From the NCBI GenBank assembly GCA_049608225.1, contig JBMYXI010000003.1, positions 1-64,000 on the forward strand: a DNA stretch of 64,000 nt, read 5' to 3'. Both the position numbers and the translations under genes were made by a program. The notes under the pieces are model-generated. The model worked only from the letters and a program-made list of their open reading frames with translations, was not told where the DNA came from and searched no databases. Shown here piece by piece: positions 54,848 through 63,924 of this stretch; within the stretch, counting starts at the first letter, position 1; each line of letters begins with the position of its first letter. Source of the stretch: Parashewanella sp049608225 (GTDB taxonomy: Bacteria > Pseudomonadota > Gammaproteobacteria > Enterobacterales > Shewanellaceae).

Positions 54848-55834
54848 ATGGCAAGTTCTCGATTTGAATCATTAACGATAACCGTTTCAGAAACTAGCTG
54901 CCTTCCCTATTATCAATTGTCAGAAACCGAACATATCAAGCTTGTAAAAGAAGTTGCAGCACTTCAAACCGCTTTAACTAAAACATCATCAAGTCAAAAA
55001 TTTTTCACTGTGCATTTTTCCCCTACATTTCCTACATCAATAAATTTAGCCGATCCCTTTTATTCATCCTTTGATTTTCAAGTGTTTTTTCAATCACCCT
55101 ATCAGTTTTTTCTCGGGGGTGACATGGGTGGGAAAAAAGCACATTTTTCAGCATCCTTACACCACTTTATTGATGCCGCACTGTATCAAATTAACGCACA
55201 AAAAAAACTGCTAGCCACGATCCCAGCTTTAACTGTCGATAGGCAAATATTGAGTGTTCGCGAGTTAATCACACTCGATAATCGTTTACTCACTCAATCC
55301 AATTTATATTGGGTTATCGATCTTGATGAAGTCATTGTTACCCCTACTGGTGACAATGATAAAACGACCTATGTCATGCTAGAGCCAGAGTTCTCCCTAA
55401 TAATGCGGCAGCTCAAAGCCCGTAACCCAAACGCTGAGTTTATTTTACTGACACATACTCACAGCTCTTATATTGCTGAGAAACTAAAAAACATTGAGGG
55501 AGAATGCTTTCAAAGAGATCTATTTAATCATGTTCTTTGTTGTGATAACGAGAATAAAGGAAGCAGGTTAGCAAGACATTTTATAGAGCAACAAGTAATT
55601 GATCCTCGCATTATTGCCATTGATGACGTTACTGATAATCTTGATAGCATTAAGCAAGCATTTCCAAAGCAAACGACTTGTGTTCAATACATGGCTGGGA
55701 TCCGCCCTAGGATAGAATATTACATGACCTGCTCACGCGTTTATTCTTATGAACGCTTTATGGAACACAGTAACTCTGAACTCCAAAAGCAATATGATCA
55801 ATTGCTTCGTTTTCATGCTAACCGTAAACAATAA
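54848..55834 (+). CDS. HAD-like phosphatase-type protein, effector candidate
   Basis: This 328-residue paralogue of the preceding protein starts MASSRFESLT, and AAGG precedes the ATG. The N-terminal module lies at about residues 52-90 (FFTVHFSP, FDFQVFFQS, YQFFLGG), followed by a helix. The HAD motifs are YWVIDLDEVIVTP (Asp158, Asp160), FILLTHTHS (Thr202), ENKGSR (Lys237) and IIAIDDVTDN (Asp259/Asp260). All four are kept, so it is the best candidate for an active enzyme among the four HAD-like proteins in the window. A DUF2608-type family is likely. It is 37 bases after its neighbour and probably shares its transcript. It separates the YhiN gene from hslVU. Confidence 0.75.
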   Translation: MASSRFESLTITVSETSCLPYYQLSETEHIKLVKEVAALQTALTKTSSSQKFFTVHFSPTFPTSINLADPFYSSFDFQVFFQSPYQFFLGGDMGGKKAHFSASLHHFIDAALYQINAQKKLLATIPALTVDRQILSVRELITLDNRLLTQSNLYWVIDLDEVIVTPTGDNDKTTYVMLEPEFSLIMRQLKARNPNAEFILLTHTHSSYIAEKLKNIEGECFQRDLFNHVLCCDNENKGSRLARHFIEQQVIDPRIIAIDDVTDNLDSIKQAFPKQTTCVQYMAGIRPRIEYYMTCSRVYSYERFMEHSNSELQKQYDQLLRFHANRKQ

Positions 55835-55968
55835 AAACATTCACCTCAGCTTCGATGCATTTCAAAATAACTTCAACCTTTCTCCCCTTGAATCCGTAAA
55901 CTTTGCCCTTATATCTATATCAATCATTCACTGCTAGCTTTTGGGCAGTCTATTAAGAGGAATTTTTT

Positions 55969-56493
55969 GTGACTACAATCGTTTCCGTTCGTCGCAACAA
56001 TCAAGTAGTTATTGCTGGTGATGGTCAAGTGTCTCTTGGCAATACCGTAATGAAAGGCAACGCTAAAAAGGTCCGTCGTCTTTATCATGAAAAAGTATTA
56101 GCTGGTTTTGCTGGCGGCACCGCTGATGCCTTTACCTTATTTGAACGCTTTGAAGCCAAACTTGAAATGCATCAAGGCCATCTACTGCGCTCAGCAGTCG
56201 AGCTCGCTAAAGATTGGCGCACTGATCGCATGCTACGTAAATTAGAGGCAATGCTGGTAGTTGCCGATGGTGAAAGCTCACTTATCATAACGGGTAACGG
56301 TGATGTTGTTCAGCCAGAACATGATCTGGTTGCTATTGGTTCAGGCGGTAATTTTGCCCAAGCAGCGGCGTTAGCTCTACTAGAAAATACCGAATTAAGT
56401 GCCAAAGACATTGCCGAAAAAGCACTCACAATTGCCGGTGATATTTGTGTATTCACCAACCAGCACAAGACCATTGAAGAACTTAACTATTAA
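55969..56493 (+). CDS. hslV: ATP-dependent protease subunit HslV
   Basis: HslV is the proteolytic core of the HslUV proteasome-like protease. The 174-residue product starts with GTG at 55969 and, after loss of Met, exposes TTIVSVRRNNQVVIAGDGQVSLGN with the catalytic N-terminal Thr. RBS AGAGG lies upstream. hslU follows after 18 bases. The usual upstream ftsN is not here; the two HAD-like genes take its place. Confidence 0.98.
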   Translation: MTTIVSVRRNNQVVIAGDGQVSLGNTVMKGNAKKVRRLYHEKVLAGFAGGTADAFTLFERFEAKLEMHQGHLLRSAVELAKDWRTDRMLRKLEAMLVVADGESSLIITGNGDVVQPEHDLVAIGSGGNFAQAAALALLENTELSAKDIAEKALTIAGDICVFTNQHKTIEELNY

Positions 56494-56511
56494 TCAGAGC
56501 GGTAACGAATT

Positions 56512-57837
56512 ATGTCTCAAATGACCCCACGTGAAATTGTTCACGAACTCGACTCTCACATTATCGGCCAACAAAAGGCGAAGCGCTCTGTGGCCATAGC
56601 TCTGCGTAATCGCTGGCGCCGTATGCAATTAGATTCCGATCTTCGCCAAGAGATCACCCCAAAAAATATCTTGATGATTGGCCCAACAGGTGTAGGTAAA
56701 ACTGAGATTGCTCGTCGTTTAGCTAAGCTTGCTAACGCGCCTTTCATTAAAGTTGAAGCCACCAAATTTACTGAAGTGGGTTATGTTGGTAAAGAAGTTG
56801 AACAAATCATTCGTGATTTGACTGACTCTGCTATAAAACTGACACGCGAGCAGCAAATGACGCAAGTGCGTCATCGCGCAGAAGAAGCTGCGGAAGAACG
56901 TATATTGGATGCATTATTGCCGCCAGTAAAAGATGACTGGGATGCTGACAACAATAAAAATTCGTCGACACGCCAAGTGTTCCGTAAAAAATTACGCGAA
57001 GGCCAGTTAGAAGACAAAGAAATTGAAATCGATATCGCTGCACCGCAAGTTAATGTCGAAATTATGTCACCACCGGGCATGGAAGACATGACCAATCAGC
57101 TTCAAGGCTTGTTCCAAAATATGGGACAAACGCCAACCAAGCGTAAGAAGCTGAAAATCAAAGATGCTATGAAGCAGCTAATTGAAGAAGAAGCTGCAAA
57201 GCTAGTTAATCAAGATGACTTGAAAGAACAAGCCATTGAACTTGTTGAGCAGCATGGCATTGTGTTCCTTGATGAAATCGACAAAATTTGTAAACGTGGT
57301 GAAGCATCGGGTCCAGATGTATCTCGTGAAGGCGTACAACGTGACTTGCTGCCTTTAGTTGAAGGTTGCACAGTTAGTACCAAACACGGCATGGTAAAAA
57401 CCGATCATATTTTATTTATTGCCTCTGGCGCTTTCCAAATGGCGAAGCCATCAGATTTGATCCCTGAGCTGCAAGGACGTTTACCTATCCGCGTGGAATT
57501 AAGCGCACTATCAGCTGATGACTTTAAGCGTATTTTAACCGAGCCAAATGCGTCGTTAACAGAGCAATACGTTGCCTTGATGTCGACCGAAGGGGTAACC
57601 ATTGAGTTCGCTGACAGTGGCATTGATGCCATTGCGAATGCCGCTTGGCAAGTAAACGAGCGTACCGAGAACATAGGTGCGCGTCGTTTGCATACAGTAA
57701 TGGAACGGTTAATGGAAGAAATGTCATACGATGCGTCCGACAAATCAGGAACTACGCTGGTTGTTGACGCAGATTACGTAAACAAGCACCTTGATAATCT
57801 TGTTCAAGACGAAGACTTAAGTCGTTTCGTTCTTTAA
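56512..57837 (+). CDS. hslU: ATP-dependent protease ATPase subunit HslU
   Basis: HslU unfolds substrates and feeds them to HslV. The 441-residue AAA+ protein has Walker A GPTGVGKTEIARRL, the I-domain insertion about residues 105-240, Walker B GIVFLDEIDKI and a C-terminal sensor region with GARRLHTVMERLMEEM, ending DLSRFVL, the tail that docks into HslV. Length and motifs are normal. Confidence 0.98.
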   Translation: MSQMTPREIVHELDSHIIGQQKAKRSVAIALRNRWRRMQLDSDLRQEITPKNILMIGPTGVGKTEIARRLAKLANAPFIKVEATKFTEVGYVGKEVEQIIRDLTDSAIKLTREQQMTQVRHRAEEAAEERILDALLPPVKDDWDADNNKNSSTRQVFRKKLREGQLEDKEIEIDIAAPQVNVEIMSPPGMEDMTNQLQGLFQNMGQTPTKRKKLKIKDAMKQLIEEEAAKLVNQDDLKEQAIELVEQHGIVFLDEIDKICKRGEASGPDVSREGVQRDLLPLVEGCTVSTKHGMVKTDHILFIASGAFQMAKPSDLIPELQGRLPIRVELSALSADDFKRILTEPNASLTEQYVALMSTEGVTIEFADSGIDAIANAAWQVNERTENIGARRLHTVMERLMEEMSYDASDKSGTTLVVDADYVNKHLDNLVQDEDLSRFVL

Positions 57838-57856
57838 TCGCAACATAATTAAAACT

Positions 57857-57883
57857 AAGCCAGATGCGCCTGTATCTGGCTTT
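57857..57883 (+). terminator. Hairpin after hslU
   Basis: AAGCCAGAT (57857-57865) pairs with ATCTGGCTT (57874-57882) around an 8-base loop. Only one T follows before the DUF971 gene begins 11 bases later, so it may attenuate rather than end the transcript. Confidence 0.6.
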
Positions 57884-57893
57884 GAGAAACACC

Positions 57894-58280
57894 ATGAATA
57901 CCACACCTAACGTAACCAATTTAACACTCAAAAAGAAAAGCCGCGTATTACAGATAAGTTTTTCTGATGGCAGTGACTTTGAACTAAGTTGTGAATTCTT
58001 ACGTGTGCATTCTCCTTCTGCTGAAGTACAAGGGCACGGCACACCGACTCTGGTTCAACACAAAAAATTGGTTAACATTTCCAGTATTGAGCCTGTGGGT
58101 CACTATGGTGTAAAACTGGTGTTTGATGACGGTCACGATACTGGCATTTACTCTTGGTCTGTGCTGTATCATCTCGCCACTCATTATGATGAACTATGGC
58201 AAAACTATCTTAAATCAATTGCAATTAACAAAGGCTCCCGTGAAGCGCTGATATCAATGGCGGTGAAATATACTCCTTAA
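57894..58280 (+). CDS. DUF971 protein downstream of hslVU
   Basis: The 128-residue protein from the ATG at 57894 belongs to DUF971 (gamma-butyrobetaine hydroxylase N-terminal-like domain): ISFSDGSDFELSCEFLRVHSPSAEVQGHG and VKLVFDDGHDTGIYSWSVLYHLA. In eukaryotic relatives this domain binds zinc through Cys and His; the bacterial form often keeps only part. It may act in iron-sulfur or metal handling, which is not shown. The same gene follows hslVU in many gammaproteobacteria. Confidence 0.88.
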   Translation: MNTTPNVTNLTLKKKSRVLQISFSDGSDFELSCEFLRVHSPSAEVQGHGTPTLVQHKKLVNISSIEPVGHYGVKLVFDDGHDTGIYSWSVLYHLATHYDELWQNYLKSIAINKGSREALISMAVKYTP

Positions 58281-58615
58281 CTCGTTTGTGATGAAAATAA
58301 TAAAAATACCAGTACATTTCTTATCTTCTTCACAGCAAGAAAAATTGTCTGCTATATCAAAATATTAAATAAAAACCAGTACCCCCCTCTCTTTGTTAAT
58401 TAATTATTCAAAATAATTTCATCCTATTGATTCAGCTAGGGTTCAGCGTATAGCAGCGTATATTAGGGCTACCTGTTGCTCATTATGAGTAAGCGCATAC
58501 TCAAGTTAAGCGCGAGTAATATTGATCATATCTGCAATGGAAGAGTGCATTTATCCAAAAATATTTCATTTTCGCTGGATAAATGTTCAATTTGTTAGGT
58601 TATAGGATCCAAATT
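58281..58615. other. 335-base interval with an inverted repeat before the M4 protease gene
   Basis: I see no gene here. The left half is very AT-rich. A 10-bp inverted repeat CATTTATCCA (58548-58557) / TGGATAAATG (58576-58585) with an 18-base spacer lies 31 bases before the ATG. It could be an operator or a leader hairpin. The rest probably carries the promoter of the protease gene, but I cannot name its boxes with confidence. Confidence 0.45.
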
Positions 58616-60121
58616 ATGACATCCAAAACATCAATCTCTTTGTTAGCGAGCATTATTGCTGCCACTTTTTCGTTTTCAAGCTCTGCTGCGGACATTGTAG
58701 ACTTAGGCTCTATGAGCCAGTCTGCAACCACAGATCTAAGCCAGCATTTTCAGTTAGATAATCAAACAAGTTTTAAAGCTGGTAAAGCCATTCCGATTGC
58801 CCATGGAAAAGTGAAATATCGTTTACAACAGTACTATCAAGGCATACCTGTTTTTGGCTACAGCATTTCATCTGCAAAAGACAATATGGGGATGTATGCT
58901 GACGTACAAGGACTAGCTGTAACTAACTTTAATCAAACCGATAACTTTAGTGTGCCAAGCATCACCCCAGAACAAGCACTGAATATCGCCATTCCATTGC
59001 ACCAATCCGATGTAGGCATGCAACAAAGTAAGCCGAGAAATAAAGATGCCAAACTCTGGGTATGGTTAGACAGTGATCAACAACCACATTTAGTCTACAT
59101 AACTAACTACTTACTTGAAGGTCCACAAACGAGCCGTCCTTATACCATTGTTGATGCACATACAGGTAAAGTCTTAGATCAATGGGAAGGTTTAACCACT
59201 GAAAAAATTGCCACTGGTTTTGGTGGTAACGAAAAAATAGGAAAATACGAATACGGCAAAGACTTCGATAAAATCAATGTCACCAAAAAGGGCAATACTT
59301 GTTATATGAAAAATGACAAGGTGATGACCATTGATTTAAAACATTGGCACTTCTGGAATAGCTGGCTGAAAAAACCGGTAAAATTTGATTGCCCTCGTTA
59401 TGACGAGAAAGAAGTCAATGGTGGCTATGGTGAAGTAAATGATGCTCAGTACTTCGGTGGTGTGATCTTTGATATGTATAAAGACTGGTTTAATGCCGCA
59501 CCTTTGACGATTCAATTGGTTATGCGAGTTCACTATTTGTGGGGATTCGATAACGCCATGTGGAATGGTAAAAACATGACCTTTGGTGATGGACAAATGC
59601 TGTTTTATCCACTAGTCGCACTGGACGTCACTGCCCACGAAATCAGTCACGGCTTTACCGAGCAAAATTCTGGCTTAGTCTATAAAGGTCAATCTGGCGG
59701 CATGAATGAAGCCTTCTCAGATATGGCAGGTGAAGCGGCTAAATATTATATGCGCGGTAAAAATGACTTTAAAGTTGGTGCACAAATCACCAAGAAAATG
59801 AATGCGCTACGCTATTTCGACGATCCCACCAAAGACGGCATGTCGATTGGTAGCGCCAAAGACTATAAAACCAGCTTAAATGTTCACTTTAGTTCAGGTG
59901 TTTATAATAAAGCTTTCTATACCTTAGCAACGACCAATGGCTGGAACACCAAAAGTGCATTTGAAGTATTTGCCAAGGCCAATCAGTTATATTGGAATGC
60001 AAATAGTAGCTTTAAAAATGGCGCTTGCGGTGTCGTGAAAGCGGCAAAAGATATGGATCGCAGCCAAGAAGATGTGCTTAACGCCTTTGCTGCTGTAGAT
60101 ATCGTAAATCCATGCAGTTAG
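58616..60121 (+). CDS. Secreted M4 (thermolysin-like) metalloprotease
   Basis: The 501-residue product is a secreted zinc endopeptidase precursor. From the ATG at 58616 it has a signal peptide (ending SSSAA), a propeptide of about 170 residues with the FTP and PepSY domains (QYYQGIPVFGYSI; PYTIVDAHTGKVLDQWEG), and the catalytic domain with HEISHGFTEQNSGLVYKG (H341-E-x-x-H345; NEAFSD supplies the Glu ligand downstream) and the final VHFSSGVYNKAFYTLA (His of the substrate pocket). It has the size of vibriolysin/pseudolysin without an added C-terminal domain. A TAGGAT ribosome-binding site precedes the chosen start; an ATG 11 codons upstream is less likely. A terminator follows. Confidence 0.93.
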   Translation: MTSKTSISLLASIIAATFSFSSSAADIVDLGSMSQSATTDLSQHFQLDNQTSFKAGKAIPIAHGKVKYRLQQYYQGIPVFGYSISSAKDNMGMYADVQGLAVTNFNQTDNFSVPSITPEQALNIAIPLHQSDVGMQQSKPRNKDAKLWVWLDSDQQPHLVYITNYLLEGPQTSRPYTIVDAHTGKVLDQWEGLTTEKIATGFGGNEKIGKYEYGKDFDKINVTKKGNTCYMKNDKVMTIDLKHWHFWNSWLKKPVKFDCPRYDEKEVNGGYGEVNDAQYFGGVIFDMYKDWFNAAPLTIQLVMRVHYLWGFDNAMWNGKNMTFGDGQMLFYPLVALDVTAHEISHGFTEQNSGLVYKGQSGGMNEAFSDMAGEAAKYYMRGKNDFKVGAQITKKMNALRYFDDPTKDGMSIGSAKDYKTSLNVHFSSGVYNKAFYTLATTNGWNTKSAFEVFAKANQLYWNANSSFKNGACGVVKAAKDMDRSQEDVLNAFAAVDIVNPCS

Positions 60122-60132
60122 TTTAAAGGAGG

Positions 60133-60164
60133 CCACCTTTTTAACATTGTTGAAAAGGTGGTTT
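60133..60164 (+). terminator. Terminator after the M4 protease gene
   Basis: CCACCTTTT (60133-60141) pairs with AAAAGGTGG (60153-60161) around an 11-base loop, followed by TTT. It lies 12 bases after the stop. Confidence 0.82.
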
Positions 60165-60256
60165 ATCAACCATCAAGACAGTACTTTAGGATATCAATAT
60201 GTCCCGCATTATTGAGCTAAATGTTTATCACTAGATCTTAAATATTATAACTTCTC

Positions 60257-61630
60257 ATGGCACTAACAGCCGAACGTCTAAGACAGCATGTCATTGAACA
60301 TCCACTGCAATTTCGACCAACACAAGCTGAAAATAAACATATAGTAGAGTTATCTTTAGGTTGGATGAAAAAGTTTCATCTCAATTTTGCTCCTTCTCCA
60401 AAAGGAATCCTTGAGTTTCACTCAGTAAAACAAGTGGCAGGTTCAAAACAACACGAAACTCATGAATGCCAAATTATTCACAAGGCTTTTCAACATTATC
60501 GACTTCCTTGCACTTCATTACCTACAAAATACCAAAAATTTAATGAAGATAAAGTAAAACGAAAATTGACCTCTCTGAGAGCGATATGCGGTTTGCAACC
60601 GTTCCCATCAGATTGCAGACTCATTGAACTTCATCACCCAAGCGGTGATATCCTTTATTGTGATCCACTTGGCCAGTTCTCTCCTATTGCGCAGTGTTCA
60701 ACAGCAGCAGATTGGGTCAATTATGAGTTCTTACCCCAACGCCCGAGTCGTGGTACCGAGAGCGAAGAGAGCGCTAATTACCATGATCAGCGACTACAGG
60801 AATATGTATTAATTGAGAACGAAGGATCTGCTCTGGAAGTCTCAGACTCACTAGTCTCGAGCACTCTTAAGTGTCAACGCCCATTTGTCTGCGGTTCAAT
60901 GAAAACATTAGATTTTAAAGATGAACAATCAGTAACCCTCCACTTTAATCGAGGATTTGAATTAACAGACTGGCAAATCCGTACAAATCATCAAATGGTC
61001 AGAATACTCAGGCCATTTTCGACGATATGCCCTTGCATTGCGATAAGCAGAACTAGCATGATTTGCGAAAACGCAGGGCAAGACCTATCCATTCATTTAG
61101 CACATGGAGGTTCAATGTCCATGTCTCAGTTCAGACAACTTTGCATCGACATGGGAGAAATTCATCAACGTAATATCATTTTAGGTGATATAAAACTTGC
61201 CAATTTAGCCATACAATTTGACAGTGCAATGGTAAAAATGATTGATCTCGACAGCATACAAACTCTAAACCAAGCAGTTACAAATTATAGAATGTTAACC
61301 ATCACCCCCCGCTATATAACGAAAGGTTTATATGAGGCTATACGAGAACAAGATGCATTCGCTCACCTATCCAGAGACAGCTACGCTCTGCTCTTGTGTA
61401 TGATCCAAGCAACGACAACAGCTGAAATTAGAACATTAATCAATAGCCTTGATGGTCGGCAACAAAAAGGATTGTTGTCTTGCATAAAAGTATCAATCGA
61501 GCAAAAAAACGTGATTGAAAAATGGGTGATGAGCCACTTTAAATCGGACCATCATCAAGCATTATTCGATTTCTTAAATGATCCATATAAAAATTCATTA
61601 GTTAAACCACTCTCTCAGATGTTGGCATAG
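60257..61630 (+). CDS. Protein-kinase-like protein, effector candidate
   Basis: The 457-residue protein starts MALTAERLRQ and has no signal peptide. Residues about 28-56 fit the shared N-terminal module (HIVELSLGWMKKFHLNFAPS, ILEFHSV). The C-terminal half has kinase-like elements: IHQRNIILGDIKLANLAI is a catalytic loop (Asp311, Lys313, Asn316, where a usual kinase reads HRDLKxxN) and VKMIDLDSIQ (Asp330) stands for DFG. An N-lobe-like section precedes them (MVRILRPFSTICPCIAISRTSMICENAGQDLS, with the hinge near CENAG). The Gly-rich loop is not clear. Eukaryotic-type kinases with D-L-D in place of DFG occur in effectors of intracellular bacteria. Activity is inferred. No ribosome-binding site is visible. 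It lies between the protease and ubiD genes. Confidence 0.7.
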   Translation: MALTAERLRQHVIEHPLQFRPTQAENKHIVELSLGWMKKFHLNFAPSPKGILEFHSVKQVAGSKQHETHECQIIHKAFQHYRLPCTSLPTKYQKFNEDKVKRKLTSLRAICGLQPFPSDCRLIELHHPSGDILYCDPLGQFSPIAQCSTAADWVNYEFLPQRPSRGTESEESANYHDQRLQEYVLIENEGSALEVSDSLVSSTLKCQRPFVCGSMKTLDFKDEQSVTLHFNRGFELTDWQIRTNHQMVRILRPFSTICPCIAISRTSMICENAGQDLSIHLAHGGSMSMSQFRQLCIDMGEIHQRNIILGDIKLANLAIQFDSAMVKMIDLDSIQTLNQAVTNYRMLTITPRYITKGLYEAIREQDAFAHLSRDSYALLLCMIQATTTAEIRTLINSLDGRQQKGLLSCIKVSIEQKNVIEKWVMSHFKSDHHQALFDFLNDPYKNSLVKPLSQMLA

Positions 61631-61701
61631 CAATCGAGCATTACCTATTATCAAAAAAATGCTATAGTGCGCTCCATGTCACAAAACCTGAGTTTGCCTA
61701 C

Positions 61702-63171
61702 ATGAGTTACAAGGATTTACGCAGTTTTATTACATTTTTAGAAGAGGAAGGTGAATTAAAACGCATTAGCCATCCTGTTGATCCAAACTTAGAAATGACT
61801 GAAATTGCTGATCGAGTATTACGAGCCCAAGGTCCAGCATTATTATTCGAGAACCCTGTCGGCCATGACATGCCAGTGCTGGCAAATCTGTTTGGCACAC
61901 CCAAACGAGTGGCAATGGCGTTAGGAAAAACCGATCCCCTTGAGCTGCGTGAAGTAGGCGAATTATTAGCATTTTTAAAAGAGCCTGAACCACCAGCAGG
62001 ATTTAAAGACGCATTAAGCAAGCTACCTAAGTTTTCTCAGGCATTAAAAATGCCAACCAAAACCGTAAAATCAGCACCTTGCCAACAAATTGTTATTGAA
62101 GGTGATGACGTTGATTTAACTAAACTGCCAATTCAACATTGCTGGCCGGGTGATGTTGCACCTTTGGTGACTTGGGGACTGACCATTACCAAAGGCCCTA
62201 GCCAAAAACGCCAAAACTTAGGTATTTATCGTCAACAATTACTTAGTAGAAATAAGCTGATCATGCGTTGGCTTGACCATCGTGGCGGCGCACTGGACTT
62301 TAAAGATTTCAAAGAAAAACATCCCGGTGAAAAATACCCTGTCGTAGTCGCGTTAGGCAGCGATCCTGCGACTATTTTGGGAGCTGTCACGCCTGTACCA
62401 GACTCCATGAGCGAATATGCCTTTGCAGGATTATTGCGCCAAGAACGTACAGAAGTCTGTAAAGCCATCAGCTGTGGGTTAGAAGTGCCTGCTACCAGTG
62501 AAATTATTCTTGAAGGTTACATTGATCCAGAAGAAACGGCTGAAGAAGGGCCTTATGGCGATCACACTGGGTATTATAATGAAACAGAGTGGTTTCCTGT
62601 ATTCACAGTAACCCACATTACCCATAGAAAAGATGCCATTTATCACAGCACTTACACAGGCAGACCACCAGATGAACCAGCGATGCTGGGCGTGGCACTT
62701 AATGAAGTGTTTGTACCAATACTACGTAAGCAATATCCAGAGATCATTGATTTTTATTTGCCACCAGAAGGCTGTTCTTATCGAATGGCGGTGATTTCAA
62801 TTAAAAAGCAATACCCCGGCCACGCAAAGCGCGTGATGATGGGGGCTTGGTCATTCTTGCGTCAGTTTATGTATACCAAATTTATTATCGTCGTTGATGA
62901 TGATGTCAATTGCCGTGACTGGAATGACGTCATCTGGGCAATTACAACCCGTATGGATCCCAGTCGTGATACCACTATGGTTGATAATACCCCCATTGAT
63001 TATCTTGATTTTGCCTCTCCTGTTGCTGGACTCGGTTCAAAAATGGGGCTTGATGCAACTAATAAATGGCAAGGTGAAACCCAACGTGAATGGGGAACAC
63101 CGATTGTCATGAATGAAGAAGTAAAGCAAAAAGTTGATCAGATGTGGGATCAGCTGGGAATAGAGCAATAA
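61702..63171 (+). CDS. ubiD: 3-octaprenyl-4-hydroxybenzoate decarboxylase UbiD
   Basis: UbiD decarboxylates 3-polyprenyl-4-hydroxybenzoate in ubiquinone synthesis, using prenylated FMN made by UbiX. The 489-residue protein begins MSYKDLRSFITFLEEEGELKRI and has the LGIYRQQL and HRGGALDF segments that bind the cofactor, and the C-terminal region with GLDATNKW. The length is normal. It lies 25 bases before fre, the usual partner in gammaproteobacteria. Confidence 0.97.
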   Translation: MSYKDLRSFITFLEEEGELKRISHPVDPNLEMTEIADRVLRAQGPALLFENPVGHDMPVLANLFGTPKRVAMALGKTDPLELREVGELLAFLKEPEPPAGFKDALSKLPKFSQALKMPTKTVKSAPCQQIVIEGDDVDLTKLPIQHCWPGDVAPLVTWGLTITKGPSQKRQNLGIYRQQLLSRNKLIMRWLDHRGGALDFKDFKEKHPGEKYPVVVALGSDPATILGAVTPVPDSMSEYAFAGLLRQERTEVCKAISCGLEVPATSEIILEGYIDPEETAEEGPYGDHTGYYNETEWFPVFTVTHITHRKDAIYHSTYTGRPPDEPAMLGVALNEVFVPILRKQYPEIIDFYLPPEGCSYRMAVISIKKQYPGHAKRVMMGAWSFLRQFMYTKFIIVVDDDVNCRDWNDVIWAITTRMDPSRDTTMVDNTPIDYLDFASPVAGLGSKMGLDATNKWQGETQREWGTPIVMNEEVKQKVDQMWDQLGIEQ

Positions 63172-63196
63172 CAAATAAAGGATAGAATTAAATCTA

Positions 63197-63901
63197 ATGA
63201 ATACAGCTTGTCGTGTAAAAAGTATTACCCCATTCAATGATGCCGTGTATCAAGTTATTTTGATGCCAGAAGCAAATATCGACTTTAAAGCGGGCCAGTA
63301 TCTCAGTGTTGTTATGGGTGAACAAGATAAGCGTCCGTTTTCCATTGCCTGTGCACCACATTCAGAGCATATTGAATTGCATATTGGTGCTGCTGTTGCA
63401 GAAAGTTACCCCATGCAAGTGGTTGAAAAACTCAAGCAGTGCTTAGAAGAAAACACTTCTGTGGATATTGAAATTCCAGCAGGGAATGCTTTTTTGCAAA
63501 ACAGCAATCGTAAAAAACTATTGATTGCAGGCGGTACAGGTTTTTCTTACATCAAGAGTATTATTGAACAGCTGATCCATAGCGGAAACACCATTGAAAC
63601 CACTTTTTATTGGGGTTGTCGCAATGCTAACGCTATGTACTATTTTGAAGAAGCAGAAAAATGGCAGCAACAACACCAATGGCTAACCTTTATCCCTGTT
63701 ATTGAACAAGCGGATGTAAACTGGGCTGGAAAAACGGCTAACTTACTTGAGCAAGTAAAGCAGGATTATACTGATGTTGCAGATCTTGATATTTACGTAG
63801 CAGGCCGATTTGATATGGCAAAAGTGGCTCGTGATATGCTGCGCGAACTTAATGTTAATGAAGCGCATCTATACGGTGATGCGTTTGCTTTTATCAAATG
63901 A
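63197..63901 (+). CDS. fre: NAD(P)H-flavin reductase Fre
   Basis: Fre reduces free flavins with NAD(P)H. The 234-residue protein has the flavin-binding KRPFSIACAP motif, the pyridine-nucleotide site LLIAGGTGFSYIKSIIEQL and a C-terminal LYGDAFAF, as in E. coli Fre. It lies directly after ubiD, as in E. coli, and probably shares its transcript. Confidence 0.96.
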   Translation: MNTACRVKSITPFNDAVYQVILMPEANIDFKAGQYLSVVMGEQDKRPFSIACAPHSEHIELHIGAAVAESYPMQVVEKLKQCLEENTSVDIEIPAGNAFLQNSNRKKLLIAGGTGFSYIKSIIEQLIHSGNTIETTFYWGCRNANAMYYFEEAEKWQQQHQWLTFIPVIEQADVNWAGKTANLLEQVKQDYTDVADLDIYVAGRFDMAKVARDMLRELNVNEAHLYGDAFAFIK

Positions 63902-63924
63902 TAATAAACGTTTTTTAATGCTAT

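Noticed and set aside
57405..57743. 112-codon minus-strand frame inside hslU
   Set aside because: It is an antisense shadow of a highly conserved gene with no independent start signal.
6982..61630. Accessory genes considered as one genomic island or prophage
   Set aside because: They are scattered between housekeeping operons, and I see no integrase, transposase, phage gene or attachment repeat in the window.
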